Assembly: GCA_024637305.1 (NCBI GenBank)
Contig: JAGXFI010000075.1
Span: 1-33,899 of the forward strand
Length of the DNA: 33,899 nucleotides
Reading direction: 5' to 3'
Source of the DNA: Sulfitobacter sp.
Lineage (GTDB): Bacteria > Pseudomonadota > Alphaproteobacteria > Rhodobacterales > Rhodobacteraceae
Shown here: one piece after another, positions 8,251-16,693 of the stretch
Position numbering within the stretch: the first letter of the stretch is position 1
Layout of the letters: every line of letters begins with the position of its first letter
The notes under the pieces: generated by a model
The model's database searches: none
Told to the model about the DNA's origin: nothing
Seen by the model: the letters and a program-made list of their open reading frames with translations, nothing else
Position numbers and translations under genes: made by a program

Positions 8251-8853
8251 ATGGCAGAACGTGAAAACCGTCGTGGCCCACGCCGCGACCGCGACGAAAA
8301 CCCCGAATTCGCTGACCGTCTGGTTGCGATCAACCGCGTTTCCAAGACCGTCAAGGGTGGTAAGCGCTTTGGGTTTGCGGCGCTCGTCGTCGTAGGCGAC
8401 CAAAAGGGCCGCGTTGGTTTCGGCAAGGGGAAGGCCAAAGAGGTCCCCGAAGCGATCCGCAAGGCAACCGAGCAGGCCAAGCGCCAGATGATCCGCGTGC
8501 AGCTGCGCGAAGGCCGAACATTGCACCACGACATGTCAGGGCGCCACGGTGCCGGCCGCGTTGTAATGCGGTCAGCGCCTGAAGGGACCGGGATCATCGC
8601 CGGTGGCCCAATGCGCGCCGTGTTCGAGATGCTGGGCGTCAAGGATGTGGTGTCGAAATCGATCGGTTCGCAGAACCCCTACAACATGATCCGCGCGACG
8701 ATGGACGGCCTGCGCAAGGAACAATCGCCCCGTTCGGTCGCACAGCGTCGCGGCAAGAAGGTCGCGGAAATCCTGCGCACCGAGACGAAAATCGACGAGC
8801 AGAGCGATGTGGCCCATAACAGTCCGTCCGCTTCTGCGACAGCGGACGCATAA
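8251..8853 (+). CDS. rpsE: 30S ribosomal protein S5
   Basis: S5 contributes to translational accuracy and mRNA unwinding at the entry channel. The product has 200 residues. It contains the double-stranded RNA-binding-like N domain ([28 protein letters not shown]) and the C-terminal domain with [20 protein letters not shown]. About 12-15 C-terminal residues ([14 protein letters not shown]) extend beyond the usual end and look disordered. rpmD follows after 12 bp. Confidence 0.97.
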   Translation: MAERENRRGPRRDRDENPEFADRLVAINRVSKTVKGGKRFGFAALVVVGDQKGRVGFGKGKAKEVPEAIRKATEQAKRQMIRVQLREGRTLHHDMSGRHGAGRVVMRSAPEGTGIIAGGPMRAVFEMLGVKDVVSKSIGSQNPYNMIRATMDGLRKEQSPRSVAQRRGKKVAEILRTETKIDEQSDVAHNSPSASATADA

Positions 8854-8865
8854 GGAGAGCATATC

Positions 8866-9054
8866 ATGGCAAAGACCATCGTCATCAAGCAAATCGGCTC
8901 CCCCATCCGGCGCCCTGCAAAACAGCGCGCGACCCTGATCGGGTTGGGCCTGAACAAGATGCACCGGACACGCGAGCTGGAAGACACACCAAGCGTGCGC
9001 GGCATGATCAACTCGATTTCTCACATGGTGGAAATCGTGGAAGAGAAGGGCTAA
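8866..9054 (+). CDS. rpmD: 50S ribosomal protein L30
   Basis: L30 is a small large-subunit protein with a ferredoxin-like fold. The 62-residue product starts [17 protein letters not shown] and carries the family segment [22 protein letters not shown]. It ends the rplN-to-rpmD transcription block: three successive palindromes and a 431-bp gap follow before rplO, which elsewhere usually abuts rpmD. Confidence 0.97.
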   Translation: MAKTIVIKQIGSPIRRPAKQRATLIGLGLNKMHRTRELEDTPSVRGMINSISHMVEIVEEKG

Positions 9055-9097
9055 CCGATTTCTTCAAAGAAATCGGACGGGAATTTTTGAAAATTCC
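9055..9097 (+). repeat. Tandem palindromes directly after rpmD
   Basis: The first palindrome, CCGATTTCTT (9055-9064) against AAGAAATCGG (9067-9076), begins at the base after the rpmD stop. The second, GGAATTTT (9080-9087) against AAAATTCC (9090-9097), follows 3 bp later. Both are perfect, with 2-bp centres. The pair could act as a 3'-end stabiliser, a terminator working on both strands, or a protein-binding or extragenic repeat element. I recall similar paired motifs in intergenic regions of roseobacters, but cannot verify that here. Confidence 0.6.
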
Positions 9098-9112
9098 GCG
9101 TGCTAGTCTGAA

Positions 9113-9140
9113 AACGCCTCGCGGGAAACTGCGAGGCGTT
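9113..9140 (+). terminator. Terminator-like hairpin downstream of rpmD
   Basis: AACGCCTCGC (9113-9122) and GCGAGGCGTT (9131-9140) pair perfectly over 10 bp with an 8-nt loop. Only short, interrupted T runs follow (AAACGTTTTA), so it is not a textbook intrinsic terminator, but it sits where the upstream block should end. Confidence 0.55.
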
Positions 9141-9485
9141 AAACGTTTTACAAGCGAAATCGTGTACTTACAGCGTTTTCGAAATAATCCGATACATCAA
9201 GCATCGGTTTTCATGCCCGAACGTTGTGAGGGGTCGCGAACAACCGAACCAAGCAAGTCCTGAAATGGTCTGGAGAGCGCAAAGTTAACTTGACCCCGTT
9301 TGATAAGCGATGTTTTAGCATTCAAATGCGAAAGCACATTGATGCTTTCCGTCAACCCCTTGCCGAACCTCCCCCCTTCCCCTATACGCCCCCGGTGGCT
9401 ACAACTTCCGCCACTCTAGAATCATCAACGCCGCGTTTGCTCACTCCCGTCGCTGGGGAGCATTTCCGGCAAAAGGAGAAGCGAC
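9141..9485 (+). other. Non-coding region between rpmD and rplO
   Basis: No convincing gene is visible in this stretch. An ORF starting at 9290 runs out of frame into rplO and has no family features. The region holds the rplO promoter candidate (9360-9388) and a leader of about 90 nt ending in AAAAGGAGAA, the rplO Shine-Dalgarno. A second, weaker -35-like TTGACC lies at 9290-9295. Confidence 0.5.
9360..9388 (+). promoter_or_regulatory. Candidate sigma70 promoter for rplO-secY-adk
   Basis: TTGCCG (9360-9365), a 17-bp C-rich spacer and TATACG (9383-9388). Spacing is ideal, and the -10 box and its flanks resemble those of the candidate before rpmC. The position, about 95 bp before rplO and beyond the rpmD hairpins, fits a separate transcription start for rplO-secY-adk. 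Confidence 0.55.
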
Positions 9486-9968
9486 ATGAAACTGCACGAA
9501 CTTTCCGATAATGAAGGTGCCGCCAAAAAACGCATGCGCGTTGGTCGGGGTCCCGGCTCTGGCAAAGGCAAGATGGGTGGCCGTGGTATCAAGGGTCAGA
9601 AATCCCGTTCCGGCGTCGCCATCAAGGGGTACGAAGGCGGCCAGATGCCGATCTACCAGCGTCTGCCCAAGCGCGGCTTTACCAAACCGAATCGCAAGTC
9701 TTACGCTGTCGTGAATCTCGGCCTGATCCAGAAATTCATCGACGCAGGCAAGATCGACGGCAAGAAGGACATCGACGAGGATGTCTTGATCGCTTCCGGT
9801 CTGGTGCGCCGCAAGCTGGACGGCATTCGTGTTCTGGCCAAGGGCGATATCTCCGCTAAGATGACGCTGAGCGTCACTGGTGCCTCCAAATCCGCGATCG
9901 AAGCCGTTGAAAAGGCGGGCGGAAGCCTGACCGTGACGGCAGCGGCAGCGGCGGAAGTGTCCGAGTAA
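9486..9968 (+). CDS. rplO: 50S ribosomal protein L15
   Basis: L15 is a late assembly protein of the large subunit. The 160-residue product has the very basic N-terminal signature [17 protein letters not shown] followed by KGQKSRSGV and the globular part with [15 protein letters not shown]. The C terminus ends in an Ala-rich stretch. AAAAGGAGAA lies at ideal spacing before the ATG. A stable hairpin separates it from secY. Confidence 0.98.
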   Translation: MKLHELSDNEGAAKKRMRVGRGPGSGKGKMGGRGIKGQKSRSGVAIKGYEGGQMPIYQRLPKRGFTKPNRKSYAVVNLGLIQKFIDAGKIDGKKDIDEDVLIASGLVRRKLDGIRVLAKGDISAKMTLSVTGASKSAIEAVEKAGGSLTVTAAAAAEVSE

Positions 9969-10027
9969 GACGGAGCAAAGGCTTGTGAGCGGCGTCGATG
10001 CCGCTTACATAGTCCACAAGTTTTTCC

Positions 10028-10065
10028 AAACGCCGCCCGCCGGAAAACGGTAGGGGCGGCGTTTT
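10028..10065 (+). terminator. Hairpin between rplO and secY (terminator or attenuator)
   Basis: AAACGCCGCCC (10028-10038) and GGGCGGCGTTT (10054-10064) form an 11-bp stem with a 15-nt loop, ending in TTTT. It lies 22 bp before the secY start. It could lower expression of secY and adk relative to rplO, or stabilise the rplO 3' end. Confidence 0.6.
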
Positions 10066-10086
10066 GCCAACAGAAAGAGCCCTGAC

Positions 10087-11451
10087 ATGGTATCTGCCGT
10101 CGAAAACATGGCCGCGAATTCGAGCTGGAGCGCCTTTGGCAAGGCGACCGACCTACGCCACCGCATTCTTTTCACGCTTGGTCTGCTGATCGTCTACCGC
10201 CTGGGGACATTCATCCCCGTGCCCGGTATCGACGGTGGCGCGCTGCGCGAGTTCATGGAGAGCGCAGGGCAGGGCATCGGCGGCATGGTGTCCATGTTCA
10301 CCGGTGGTGCTCTGGGACGGATGGGTATTTTTGCTTTGGGCATCATGCCCTACATCTCGGCGTCCATTATCGTCCAGTTGCTGACTTCGATGGTGCCAAA
10401 GCTCGAACAGCTCAAGAAAGAGGGCGAGCAGGGGCGCAAGAAGATCAACCAATACACCCGCTTCGGTACGGTGGCGCTTGCCACGATCCAGTCTTACGGC
10501 CTCGCCATTTCGCTGGAGGCGGGTGACATTGCCGCAGATCCCGGCATGTATTTCCGCATTGCATGCATGATTACGCTGGTCGGCGGTACGATGTTCCTGA
10601 TGTGGCTGGGCGAACAGATCACCGCACGTGGCATCGGCAACGGTATCTCGCTGATTATTTTCGTCGGCATCATTGCCGAAGTCCCTGCTGCCATTGCACA
10701 GTTTTTCAGTCAGGGCCGGTCCGGCGCGATCAGCCCGGCGGTCATCGTAGCGGTTCTGGTGATGGTCATCGGCACGATCATGTTCGTTGTTTTCATGGAA
10801 CGCGCGCTGAGAAAGATTCATATCCAGTATCCGCGCCGTCAGGTCGGAATGAAGGTCTATGATGGCGGTTCGTCGCACTTGCCCGTCAAGGTCAACCCCG
10901 CCGGTGTTATCCCTGCGATTTTCGCCTCGTCGTTGTTGCTGCTGCCTGTGACGATCAGCACGTTCTCTGGCAATTCCACGAACCCGGTCATGTCATGGCT
11001 GCTTGCGAATTTCGGCCCCGGACAGCCGCTGTACTTGTTGTTCTTCGTCGTAATGATCGTGTTCTTTGCATATTTCTACACTTTCAACGTCAGCTTCAAA
11101 CCCGACGATGTGGCGGAGAATCTGAAGAACCAGAACGGGTTTGTTCCCGGTATTCGCCCCGGTAAACGGACTTCAGAGTATCTGGAGTATGTTGTGAATC
11201 GGGTGCTTGTTCTCGGCTCGGCCTATCTTGCTGCTGTCTGTCTGTTGCCGGAAATCCTGCGCGGTCAGTTTGCGATTCCGTTTTATTTTGGCGGTACGTC
11301 CGTTCTCATTGTGGTTTCCGTCACAATGGATACCATCCAGCAAGTCCAGAGCCATCTTTTGGCTCATCAATATGAAGGTTTGCTGGAGAAATCACAGTTG
11401 CGCGGCAAGTCCGGCAAGCCACGTAAGAAACGGAGCCCAGTACGTAAATGA
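10087..11451 (+). CDS. secY: Protein translocase subunit SecY
   Basis: SecY is the channel-forming subunit of the Sec translocon in the cytoplasmic membrane, working with SecE, SecG, SecA and YidC. The 454-residue product has ten hydrophobic segments. Conserved features include the first helix ([24 protein letters not shown]), the plug/TM2 region [25 protein letters not shown], the cytoplasmic loop with [14 protein letters not shown], and the C-terminal loop [13 protein letters not shown]. It overlaps adk by 4 bp (ATGA). This position in the spc operon is classical. Confidence 0.98.
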   Translation: MVSAVENMAANSSWSAFGKATDLRHRILFTLGLLIVYRLGTFIPVPGIDGGALREFMESAGQGIGGMVSMFTGGALGRMGIFALGIMPYISASIIVQLLTSMVPKLEQLKKEGEQGRKKINQYTRFGTVALATIQSYGLAISLEAGDIAADPGMYFRIACMITLVGGTMFLMWLGEQITARGIGNGISLIIFVGIIAEVPAAIAQFFSQGRSGAISPAVIVAVLVMVIGTIMFVVFMERALRKIHIQYPRRQVGMKVYDGGSSHLPVKVNPAGVIPAIFASSLLLLPVTISTFSGNSTNPVMSWLLANFGPGQPLYLLFFVVMIVFFAYFYTFNVSFKPDDVAENLKNQNGFVPGIRPGKRTSEYLEYVVNRVLVLGSAYLAAVCLLPEILRGQFAIPFYFGGTSVLIVVSVTMDTIQQVQSHLLAHQYEGLLEKSQLRGKSGKPRKKRSPVRK

Positions 11452-12092
11452 ACATTATCCTTTTAGGGCCTCCGGGCGCAGGCAAGGGGACGCAAGCGCG
11501 TCATTTGGTTGAAACACGCGGAATGGTTCAATTGTCCACCGGCGACATGCTGCGCGAAGCAAAGGACTCCGGGACAGACATGGGCAACCGGGTAGCCGAA
11601 GTCATGGCCCGTGGGGATCTTGTGACAGACGAGATCGTGATCGGCCTGATCCGGGAAAAGCTGCACGGCGATACCGGTGCGGGCATTATCTTTGACGGCT
11701 TTCCGCGGACGCTGAAACAAGCGACGGCGTTGAAAGAACTGATGGATGAAGAGGGCAAGAGCCTCGATGCGGTCATTGAACTGCGCGTGCGGGATGAGGT
11801 GTTGGTGGAACGGATCGCCGGACGCTCTACCTGTGGAAATTGTGGCGAAGTCTATCACGACGTGACCAAGCCGCAGCCTGCGGACGGCAAATGCGAACGT
11901 TGCGGTGCCGCTGATTTCAGGCGCCGTGCGGATGACAACGAAGAAAGCCTGCGCAACCGTCTGATGGAATATTACAAAAAGACGTCTCCGCTGTTGGGCT
12001 ATTACTATGCGCATGATTTGCTCAAGCGTGTGGATGGGCTTGCCGAAATCAAAGTGGTGCAGGCCAGCATCGAAGCGATTCTCGACGCTTGA
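11448..12092 (+). CDS. adk: Adenylate kinase (zinc-lid type)
   Basis: Adk interconverts ATP + AMP and 2 ADP in the cytoplasm. The 214-residue protein has the P-loop [11 protein letters not shown] (residues 7-17), the AMP-binding STGDMLR and the GFPRTLKQA segment. Its long lid domain contains CGNCG and CERCG, the four cysteines that bind structural zinc in one branch of the family; E. coli Adk lacks them. The start codon overlaps the secY stop, so the two genes are coupled. Confidence 0.97.
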   Translation: MNIILLGPPGAGKGTQARHLVETRGMVQLSTGDMLREAKDSGTDMGNRVAEVMARGDLVTDEIVIGLIREKLHGDTGAGIIFDGFPRTLKQATALKELMDEEGKSLDAVIELRVRDEVLVERIAGRSTCGNCGEVYHDVTKPQPADGKCERCGAADFRRRADDNEESLRNRLMEYYKKTSPLLGYYYAHDLLKRVDGLAEIKVVQASIEAILDA

Positions 12093-12197
12093 CCGTCCGG
12101 AGCAGCGTGATGCCTCCTGCGCATGTGCGCGTGTGCGCGGGTTTACGTAGTCAGCAGCCCGGCGATACGGGCGCTGTCAGCTATCTTTGCAGTCGAC

Positions 12198-12226
12198 TTG
12201 ACGCCATCTGCAAAACCCCATAGGAC
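12198..12226 (+). promoter_or_regulatory. Candidate sigma70 promoter for rpsM-rpsK-rpoA-rplQ
   Basis: TTGACG (12198-12203), a 17-bp spacer and TAGGAC (12221-12226) lie about 140 bp before rpsM in the 274-bp gap after adk. The -35 is near consensus and the -10 is acceptable for alphaproteobacteria. Apart from a small GGACC/GGTCC stem near 12327-12345, I see no other feature in this gap. Confidence 0.5.
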
Positions 12227-12366
12227 GCGCTATCTCTACTGAGAATCAACGGCAGGAATGTGTCTTGCCGGATCACCTGATCAGCTGCGGCCCGCAGGAT
12301 CCCTTCGGGCTGACGTTGTGAAAAAAGGACCTGGAACAACGGGTCCGCAACGAAAAGGAAATGCAC

Positions 12367-12735
12367 GTGGCACGTATCGCCGGCGTTAACATCCCGACTG
12401 CAAAACGGGTTCCAATCGCCCTCACCTATATCACCGGAATCGGCAATTCTTCGGCCAAGGCCATCTGCGACGCAGTGGGCGTCGATCAGGCGCGCCGGGT
12501 CAATGAACTGTCGGATGCCGATATTCTCAAAATCCGCGAACATATCGACGAAAACTATACCGTCGAAGGCGACCTGCGTCGTGACACGCAGATGAACATC
12601 AAGCGTCTGATGGACCTTGGTTGCTATCGTGGCCTGCGCCACCGCCGTAACCTGCCGGTTCGTGGCCAGCGCACCCATACAAATGCTCGCACCCGCAAAG
12701 GCCCCGCAAAGGCCATTGCCGGCAAGAAGAAATAA
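12367..12735 (+). CDS. rpsM: 30S ribosomal protein S13
   Basis: S13 lies in the head of the small subunit and contacts P-site tRNA and L5. I chose the GTG at 12367, giving [15 protein letters not shown] and 122 residues, which is the family start and length. The ATG two codons upstream (12361) touches the AAGGAA Shine-Dalgarno and would leave no spacing. The C-terminal [20 protein letters not shown] motif is diagnostic. It heads the alpha-operon block rpsM-rpsK-rpoA-rplQ; rpsD, part of this operon in E. coli, is absent. Confidence 0.97.
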   Translation: MARIAGVNIPTAKRVPIALTYITGIGNSSAKAICDAVGVDQARRVNELSDADILKIREHIDENYTVEGDLRRDTQMNIKRLMDLGCYRGLRHRRNLPVRGQRTHTNARTRKGPAKAIAGKKK

Positions 12736-12750
12736 GGGAGGGCTGACAAC

Positions 12751-13140
12751 ATGGCACGTGATGCAAAACGCACCAAGAAGAAGGTCTCCAAGAACATCGC
12801 CGCTGGTGTGGCGCATGTGAATTCTTCTTTCAACAACACAAAGATCCTGATCTCCGATGTCCAGGGCAACGCGATTGCATGGTCATCCGCAGGCACGATG
12901 GGCTTCAAGGGGTCGCGTAAATCGACTCCTTACGCCGCCCAGATGGCTGCCGAAGACGCAGGCCGCAAGGCACAGGAACACGGCGTGAAAACGCTGGAAG
13001 TCGAAGTGCAGGGACCTGGGTCAGGCCGTGAAAGCGCGCTGCGCGCGTTGGCGGCTGCCGGGTTCAACATCACGTCGATCCGTGACGTGACGCCCATGGC
13101 CCACAACGGCTGTCGTCCGCCAAAGCGCCGCCGCGTCTAA
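12751..13140 (+). CDS. rpsK: 30S ribosomal protein S11
   Basis: S11 forms the platform of the small subunit near the mRNA exit. The 129-residue product has [15 protein letters not shown], the [17 protein letters not shown] core and the C-terminal signature [21 protein letters not shown]. It follows rpsM by 15 bp with a GGGAGG Shine-Dalgarno. A hairpin lies between it and rpoA. Confidence 0.98.
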   Translation: MARDAKRTKKKVSKNIAAGVAHVNSSFNNTKILISDVQGNAIAWSSAGTMGFKGSRKSTPYAAQMAAEDAGRKAQEHGVKTLEVEVQGPGSGRESALRALAAAGFNITSIRDVTPMAHNGCRPPKRRRV

Positions 13141-13156
13141 GCGACAAAAATTTTAC

Positions 13157-13196
13157 GGGGCTGCGTTTCTCACGCGGCCCCAAACCGCTTTTTTTT
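13157..13196 (+). terminator. Hairpin plus T tract between rpsK and rpoA
   Basis: GGGGCTGCGT (13157-13166) and ACGCGGCCCC (13172-13181) form a 10-bp stem with one G-U pair and a 5-nt loop. Eight T residues follow (13189-13196), but 7 nt beyond the stem, so termination is probably partial. It could set the ratio of S11 to RNA polymerase alpha subunit. Confidence 0.5.
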
Positions 13197-13253
13197 AAAC
13201 CTCGAGCGTATCCGCCGACCGGACATGCGGCAGATACAAGGATGGAGGGACAC

Positions 13254-14270
13254 ATGATCCACAAAAATTGGGCCGAACTGATAAAGCCTACGCAGCTTGA
13301 CGTTAAACCCGGCAATGATCCGGCACGTCAGGCTACAGTTATTGCCGAACCGCTCGAGCGTGGTTTCGGTCTTACCATGGGCAACGCGCTCCGCCGCGTC
13401 CTGATGTCGTCCTTGCAGGGGGCCGCGATCACCTCTGTGCAGATCGACAACGTCCTGCACGAATTCTCAAGCGTTGCCGGTGTGCGCGAAGACGTAACCG
13501 ACATCATCCTGAACCTCAAAGGTGTCAGCATCCGTATGGAAGTTGAAGGGCCAAAGCGTCTTTCGATCTCTGCCAAGGGTCCGGGCGTCGTGACTGCTGG
13601 CGACATTTCCGAATCTGCCGGTATCGAGATCCTCAACCGCGACCATGTGATCTGCCACCTCGATGATGGTGCCGACATCTATATGGAATTGATGGTCAAC
13701 ACCGGCAAAGGCTACGTCTCCGCTGACAAGAACAAGCCGGAAGATGCGCCTATCGGTCTGATCCCGATCGACGCGATCTATTCGCCGGTCAAAAAGGTCA
13801 GCTATGACGTTCAGCCGACCCGCGAAGGCCAGGTTCTGGATTATGACAAGCTGACCATGAAGGTCGATACAGACGGATCGATCACGCCTGATGATGCGGT
13901 CGCGTTTGCGGCGCGTATCCTTCAAGACCAGCTTGGTATCTTCGTCAACTTTGACGAGCCTGAATCTGCGTCCCGTCAGGATGACGATGACGGTCTGGAA
14001 TTCAACCCGCTGTTGCTCAAGAAAGTCGACGAGCTGGAGCTGTCGGTGCGTTCGGCCAACTGCCTCAAGAACGACAATATCGTCTATATCGGCGACCTGA
14101 TCCAGAAGACCGAAGCCGAGATGCTGCGTACGCCGAACTTTGGCCGCAAGTCCCTGAACGAGATCAAGGAAGTGCTGTCGGGAATGGGTCTGCATCTTGG
14201 CATGGATGTCGAGGACTGGCCGCCGGACAATATCGAAGACCTCGCCAAGAAATTCGAGGATTCTTTTTGA
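13254..14270 (+). CDS. rpoA: DNA-directed RNA polymerase subunit alpha
   Basis: Alpha dimerises to nucleate RNA polymerase assembly and contacts promoter UP elements and activators. I chose the ATG giving [12 protein letters not shown] (338 residues, usual for this class), with GGAGGG correctly placed; an ATG at 13242 would add four residues and overlaps that Shine-Dalgarno. The N-terminal domain has [17 protein letters not shown], and the C-terminal domain has [15 protein letters not shown] and [13 protein letters not shown]. The acidic linker (about residues 235-250) is clear. Confidence 0.98.
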   Translation: MIHKNWAELIKPTQLDVKPGNDPARQATVIAEPLERGFGLTMGNALRRVLMSSLQGAAITSVQIDNVLHEFSSVAGVREDVTDIILNLKGVSIRMEVEGPKRLSISAKGPGVVTAGDISESAGIEILNRDHVICHLDDGADIYMELMVNTGKGYVSADKNKPEDAPIGLIPIDAIYSPVKKVSYDVQPTREGQVLDYDKLTMKVDTDGSITPDDAVAFAARILQDQLGIFVNFDEPESASRQDDDDGLEFNPLLLKKVDELELSVRSANCLKNDNIVYIGDLIQKTEAEMLRTPNFGRKSLNEIKEVLSGMGLHLGMDVEDWPPDNIEDLAKKFEDSF

Positions 14271-14273
14271 TGT

Positions 14274-14295
14274 AGGGCGGGGGTAACCCCGCCCT
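14274..14295 (+). other. GC-rich hairpin after rpoA
   Basis: AGGGCGGGG (14274-14282) and CCCCGCCCT (14287-14295) form a perfect 9-bp stem with a GTAA (GNRA-type) tetraloop, starting 4 bp after the rpoA stop. No T tract follows. It shares its stem core with the hairpin after rplR. It probably acts as a 3'-end or processing structure between rpoA and rplQ. Confidence 0.55.
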
Positions 14296-14394
14296 GCCAA
14301 AACACCGGGCATCCCGCCCCAAGGAGAGCTGGCGCTACGCACGCCAGCCAGACAAAGCAAAACAGCCCGTAGAGGGCACATTAGGAGACAAGAA

Positions 14395-14817
14395 ATGCGT
14401 CACGCACGTGGATACCGCCGCCTGAACCGCACTCATGAGCACCGCAAGGCGCTGTGGGCGAACATGGCCGGCTCGCTCATCGAACATGAGCAGATCAAGA
14501 CAACCCTTCCCAAAGCGAAAGAACTGCGTCCGATTATCGAAAAGATGATCACGCTGGCCAAACGTGGCGACATGCACGCGCGCCGGCAGGCGGCGGCGAA
14601 GCTGAAGGAAGATCAGTACGTCACGAAACTGTTTGATATTCTCGGCCCCCGTTACAAGGACCGTCAAGGCGGTTACGTGCGCGTGCTGAAGGCCGGGTTC
14701 CGCTATGGTGACATGGCTCCGATGGCGATCATCGAATTCGTGGACCGCGACCGCGATGCCAAGGGTGCCGCCGACAAGGCGCGCATCGCCACCGAGGCAG
14801 AAGCCGCCGACGAATAA
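14395..14817 (+). CDS. rplQ: 50S ribosomal protein L17
   Basis: L17 lies at the base of the large subunit near the tunnel exit. The 140-residue product starts [20 protein letters not shown], the family signature, and contains [19 protein letters not shown] and [23 protein letters not shown]. The acidic, Ala-rich tail is typical of alphaproteobacteria. It has a TTAGGAGAC Shine-Dalgarno. It is the last gene of the ribosomal cluster and is followed by a strong terminator. Confidence 0.98.
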   Translation: MRHARGYRRLNRTHEHRKALWANMAGSLIEHEQIKTTLPKAKELRPIIEKMITLAKRGDMHARRQAAAKLKEDQYVTKLFDILGPRYKDRQGGYVRVLKAGFRYGDMAPMAIIEFVDRDRDAKGAADKARIATEAEAADE

Positions 14818-14842
14818 GCGAAGCCTGCATGGCTGTCGCCGG

Positions 14843-14869
14843 AAAACCCCGCCAGTGGCGGGGTTTTTT
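14843..14869 (+). terminator. Intrinsic terminator after rplQ
   Basis: AAAACCCCGCC (14843-14853) and GGCGGGGTTTT (14857-14867) form an 11-bp stem with a 3-nt loop, and T residues run to 14869. It is a textbook rho-independent terminator, placed 26 bp after the rplQ stop, and should end the alpha block before rarA. Confidence 0.92.
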
Positions 14870-14967
14870 GTTATTGCCGCAGGGCATTCAAGTATCGGGC
14901 CGGGAAAAGTCGGGTGTTGCGCCGGTCAAGCGCCGTGCGCATATCTGTGGGATGAGGACATTGCCAA

Positions 14968-16281
14968 ATGGCTGATTTATTCGACGAAGAGGGGCCAGAA
15001 GCAGATGCAGGCCACCGACCGCTTGCCGACCGTTTGCGGCCCCGCGCGCTGAGCGAAGTCATCGGGCAGAATCAGATTCTCGGCCCCGAAGCGCCTTTGA
15101 CGGTCATGCTTGAGTCCGGTGCGTTGGGATCTCTGGTCTTTTGGGGTCCGCCGGGTGTCGGCAAGACGACGATTGCGCGTTTGCTTGCCGATGAAACGGA
15201 TATGCATTTCGTGCAGATATCCGCCATTTTCAGTGGCGTACCCGAGCTGCGCAAGGTTTTCGAGGCGGCCAAGATGCGACGCCGAAACGGGCAGGGGACG
15301 CTTTTGTTCGTCGACGAGATTCACCGTTTCAACAAGGCGCAGCAGGACGGTTTCCTGCCGCATATGGAGGACGGAACCATTTTGCTGGTGGGGGCCACGA
15401 CAGAAAACCCAAGTTTCGAGTTGAACGCCGCTGTCCTGAGCCGGGCGCAGGTGTTGGTGCTGGATCGGCTTGATCTGCAAGACCTGGAAAAACTCGCGCA
15501 GCGGGCCGAGCGTGAGCTGGACCGCAGTTTGCCGCTGGACAAGCAGGCACGCGAAGCGCTGCTGGAAATGGCAGATGGTGACGGGCGCGCACTGCTCAAT
15601 TTGATTGAACAGATTGCAGCGTGGAAAATTGACGGCGAAATGGGACGTGATGCCCTTGCAAAGCGTCTTATGCGTCGTGCGGCGCAGTACGACAAATCGG
15701 GTGATGCGCATTATAACCTGATCAGTGCATTGCACAAATCAGTCCGGGGCAGCGACCCTGATGCGGCGCTCTACTGGTTTGCTCGCATGCTCGAAGGTGG
15801 CGAGGATCCGAGATATCTCGCGCGTCGGCTCACGCGGATGGCGGTCGAAGATATCGGGCTGGCCGATCCACAGGCGCAGTCTGTTTGTTTGCAAGGGTGG
15901 GAAACCTACGAACGTCTCGGCTCCCCCGAGGGAGAACTGGCGCTGGCGCAGGCGGTGACCTATCTGGCGCTCGCGCCAAAGTCCAATGCGGCCTATGTCG
16001 CCTACAAGGCGGCACGCAAGGCGGCCAGACAGACCGGGTCCGAGCCGCCTCCCAAGCATATCCTCAACGCGCCGACGGGCATGATGAAGGAACAGGGATA
16101 CGGGGCAGGGTATGCCTATGACCATGATGCCGAAGACGGTTTCTCGGGTCAGGATTATTTTCCGGAAATGATGAAACGGCCGGCCTTTTATGAACCTGTT
16201 GAACGGGGGTTTGAACGGGATCTCAAGAAACGGCTCGATTATTTCACCAAGCTGAGGGCCAAGCGGGATGGGTCAGGTTGA
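14968..16281 (+). CDS. rarA: Replication-associated recombination protein A (RarA/MgsA) AAA+ ATPase
   Basis: RarA is a clamp-loader-like AAA+ ATPase that acts at stalled replication forks. The 437-residue product has the entry motif [17 protein letters not shown] (residues 18-34), Walker [10 protein letters not shown] (60-68), Walker [11 protein letters not shown] (112-121), sensor 1 GATTENPSF (142-150) with the arginine finger SRA just after, and the C-terminal tetramerisation domain with [11 protein letters not shown] and the late [12 protein letters not shown] segment. Length is normal. It follows the rplQ terminator by about 100 bp; I saw no clear promoter. crcB starts 31 bp later. Confidence 0.95.
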   Translation: MADLFDEEGPEADAGHRPLADRLRPRALSEVIGQNQILGPEAPLTVMLESGALGSLVFWGPPGVGKTTIARLLADETDMHFVQISAIFSGVPELRKVFEAAKMRRRNGQGTLLFVDEIHRFNKAQQDGFLPHMEDGTILLVGATTENPSFELNAAVLSRAQVLVLDRLDLQDLEKLAQRAERELDRSLPLDKQAREALLEMADGDGRALLNLIEQIAAWKIDGEMGRDALAKRLMRRAAQYDKSGDAHYNLISALHKSVRGSDPDAALYWFARMLEGGEDPRYLARRLTRMAVEDIGLADPQAQSVCLQGWETYERLGSPEGELALAQAVTYLALAPKSNAAYVAYKAARKAARQTGSEPPPKHILNAPTGMMKEQGYGAGYAYDHDAEDGFSGQDYFPEMMKRPAFYEPVERGFERDLKKRLDYFTKLRAKRDGSG

Positions 16282-16312
16282 CTCTGCTGCGCCGGTGTAA
16301 GAGGGGATGCGG

Positions 16313-16693
16313 ATGTTGACAGCAGTTTCATATGTAGCCCTCGGGGGGGCGATAGGGGCGTCGTGCCGCTATCTGATCGGGATCGCGATAACGCGTCTGA
16401 CAGGTCCGGTGGAATTCCCGGTCGCGATCATCCTGGTAAACATACTCGGCTCCTTTCTGATGGGCGTTTTCGTGGTTGCTTCTGCTCAAAAGGGATTGAC
16501 GCATCTGAGCCCCTTTGTGATGACCGGACTACTGGGCGGGTTCACGACATTCTCCGCCTTTTCGATGGAGACTGTTACGCTGATCGAGCGGGGGCAACTG
16601 GGATCCGCAGCGGCCTATGTAGGCTTGTCTGTCGTTGTCTCGATTGCCGCCCTGATCTTGGGGCTTTGGATCGCCAGAGGGGTATTCGCATGA
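16313..16693 (+). CDS. crcB: Fluoride efflux channel CrcB/Fluc
   Basis: CrcB forms dual-topology dimers that export fluoride across the cytoplasmic membrane. The second ATG (16313) gives 126 residues with GAGGGG at correct spacing; the ATG at 16307 directly abuts that Shine-Dalgarno. Four hydrophobic helices are visible. Family motifs are GGAIGASCRY (11-20), NILGSFLMG (43-51) with the pore Asn, and GGFTTFSAFSMET (75-87), which carries the fluoride-coordinating Phe/Thr residues. The stop overlaps the next gene by 4 bp (ATGA). I saw no fluoride riboswitch upstream; the 31-bp gap is too short for one. Confidence 0.93.
   Translation: MLTAVSYVALGGAIGASCRYLIGIAITRLTGPVEFPVAIILVNILGSFLMGVFVVASAQKGLTHLSPFVMTGLLGGFTTFSAFSMETVTLIERGQLGSAAAYVGLSVVVSIAALILGLWIARGVFA

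Noticed and set aside
9290-9511. 73-codon ORF in the rpmD-rplO gap
   Set aside because: It runs out of frame into rplO, has low-complexity content and no Shine-Dalgarno or family features.
12093-12360. Possible rpmJ (L36) between adk and rpsM
   Set aside because: No L36 sequence is present in any frame; the gene must be elsewhere in the genome.
16363-16689. In-frame N-terminal extension of the pseudouridine synthase through crcB
   Set aside because: It overlaps nearly all of crcB in another frame; the ATG in the ATGA overlap gives the normal S4-domain start.
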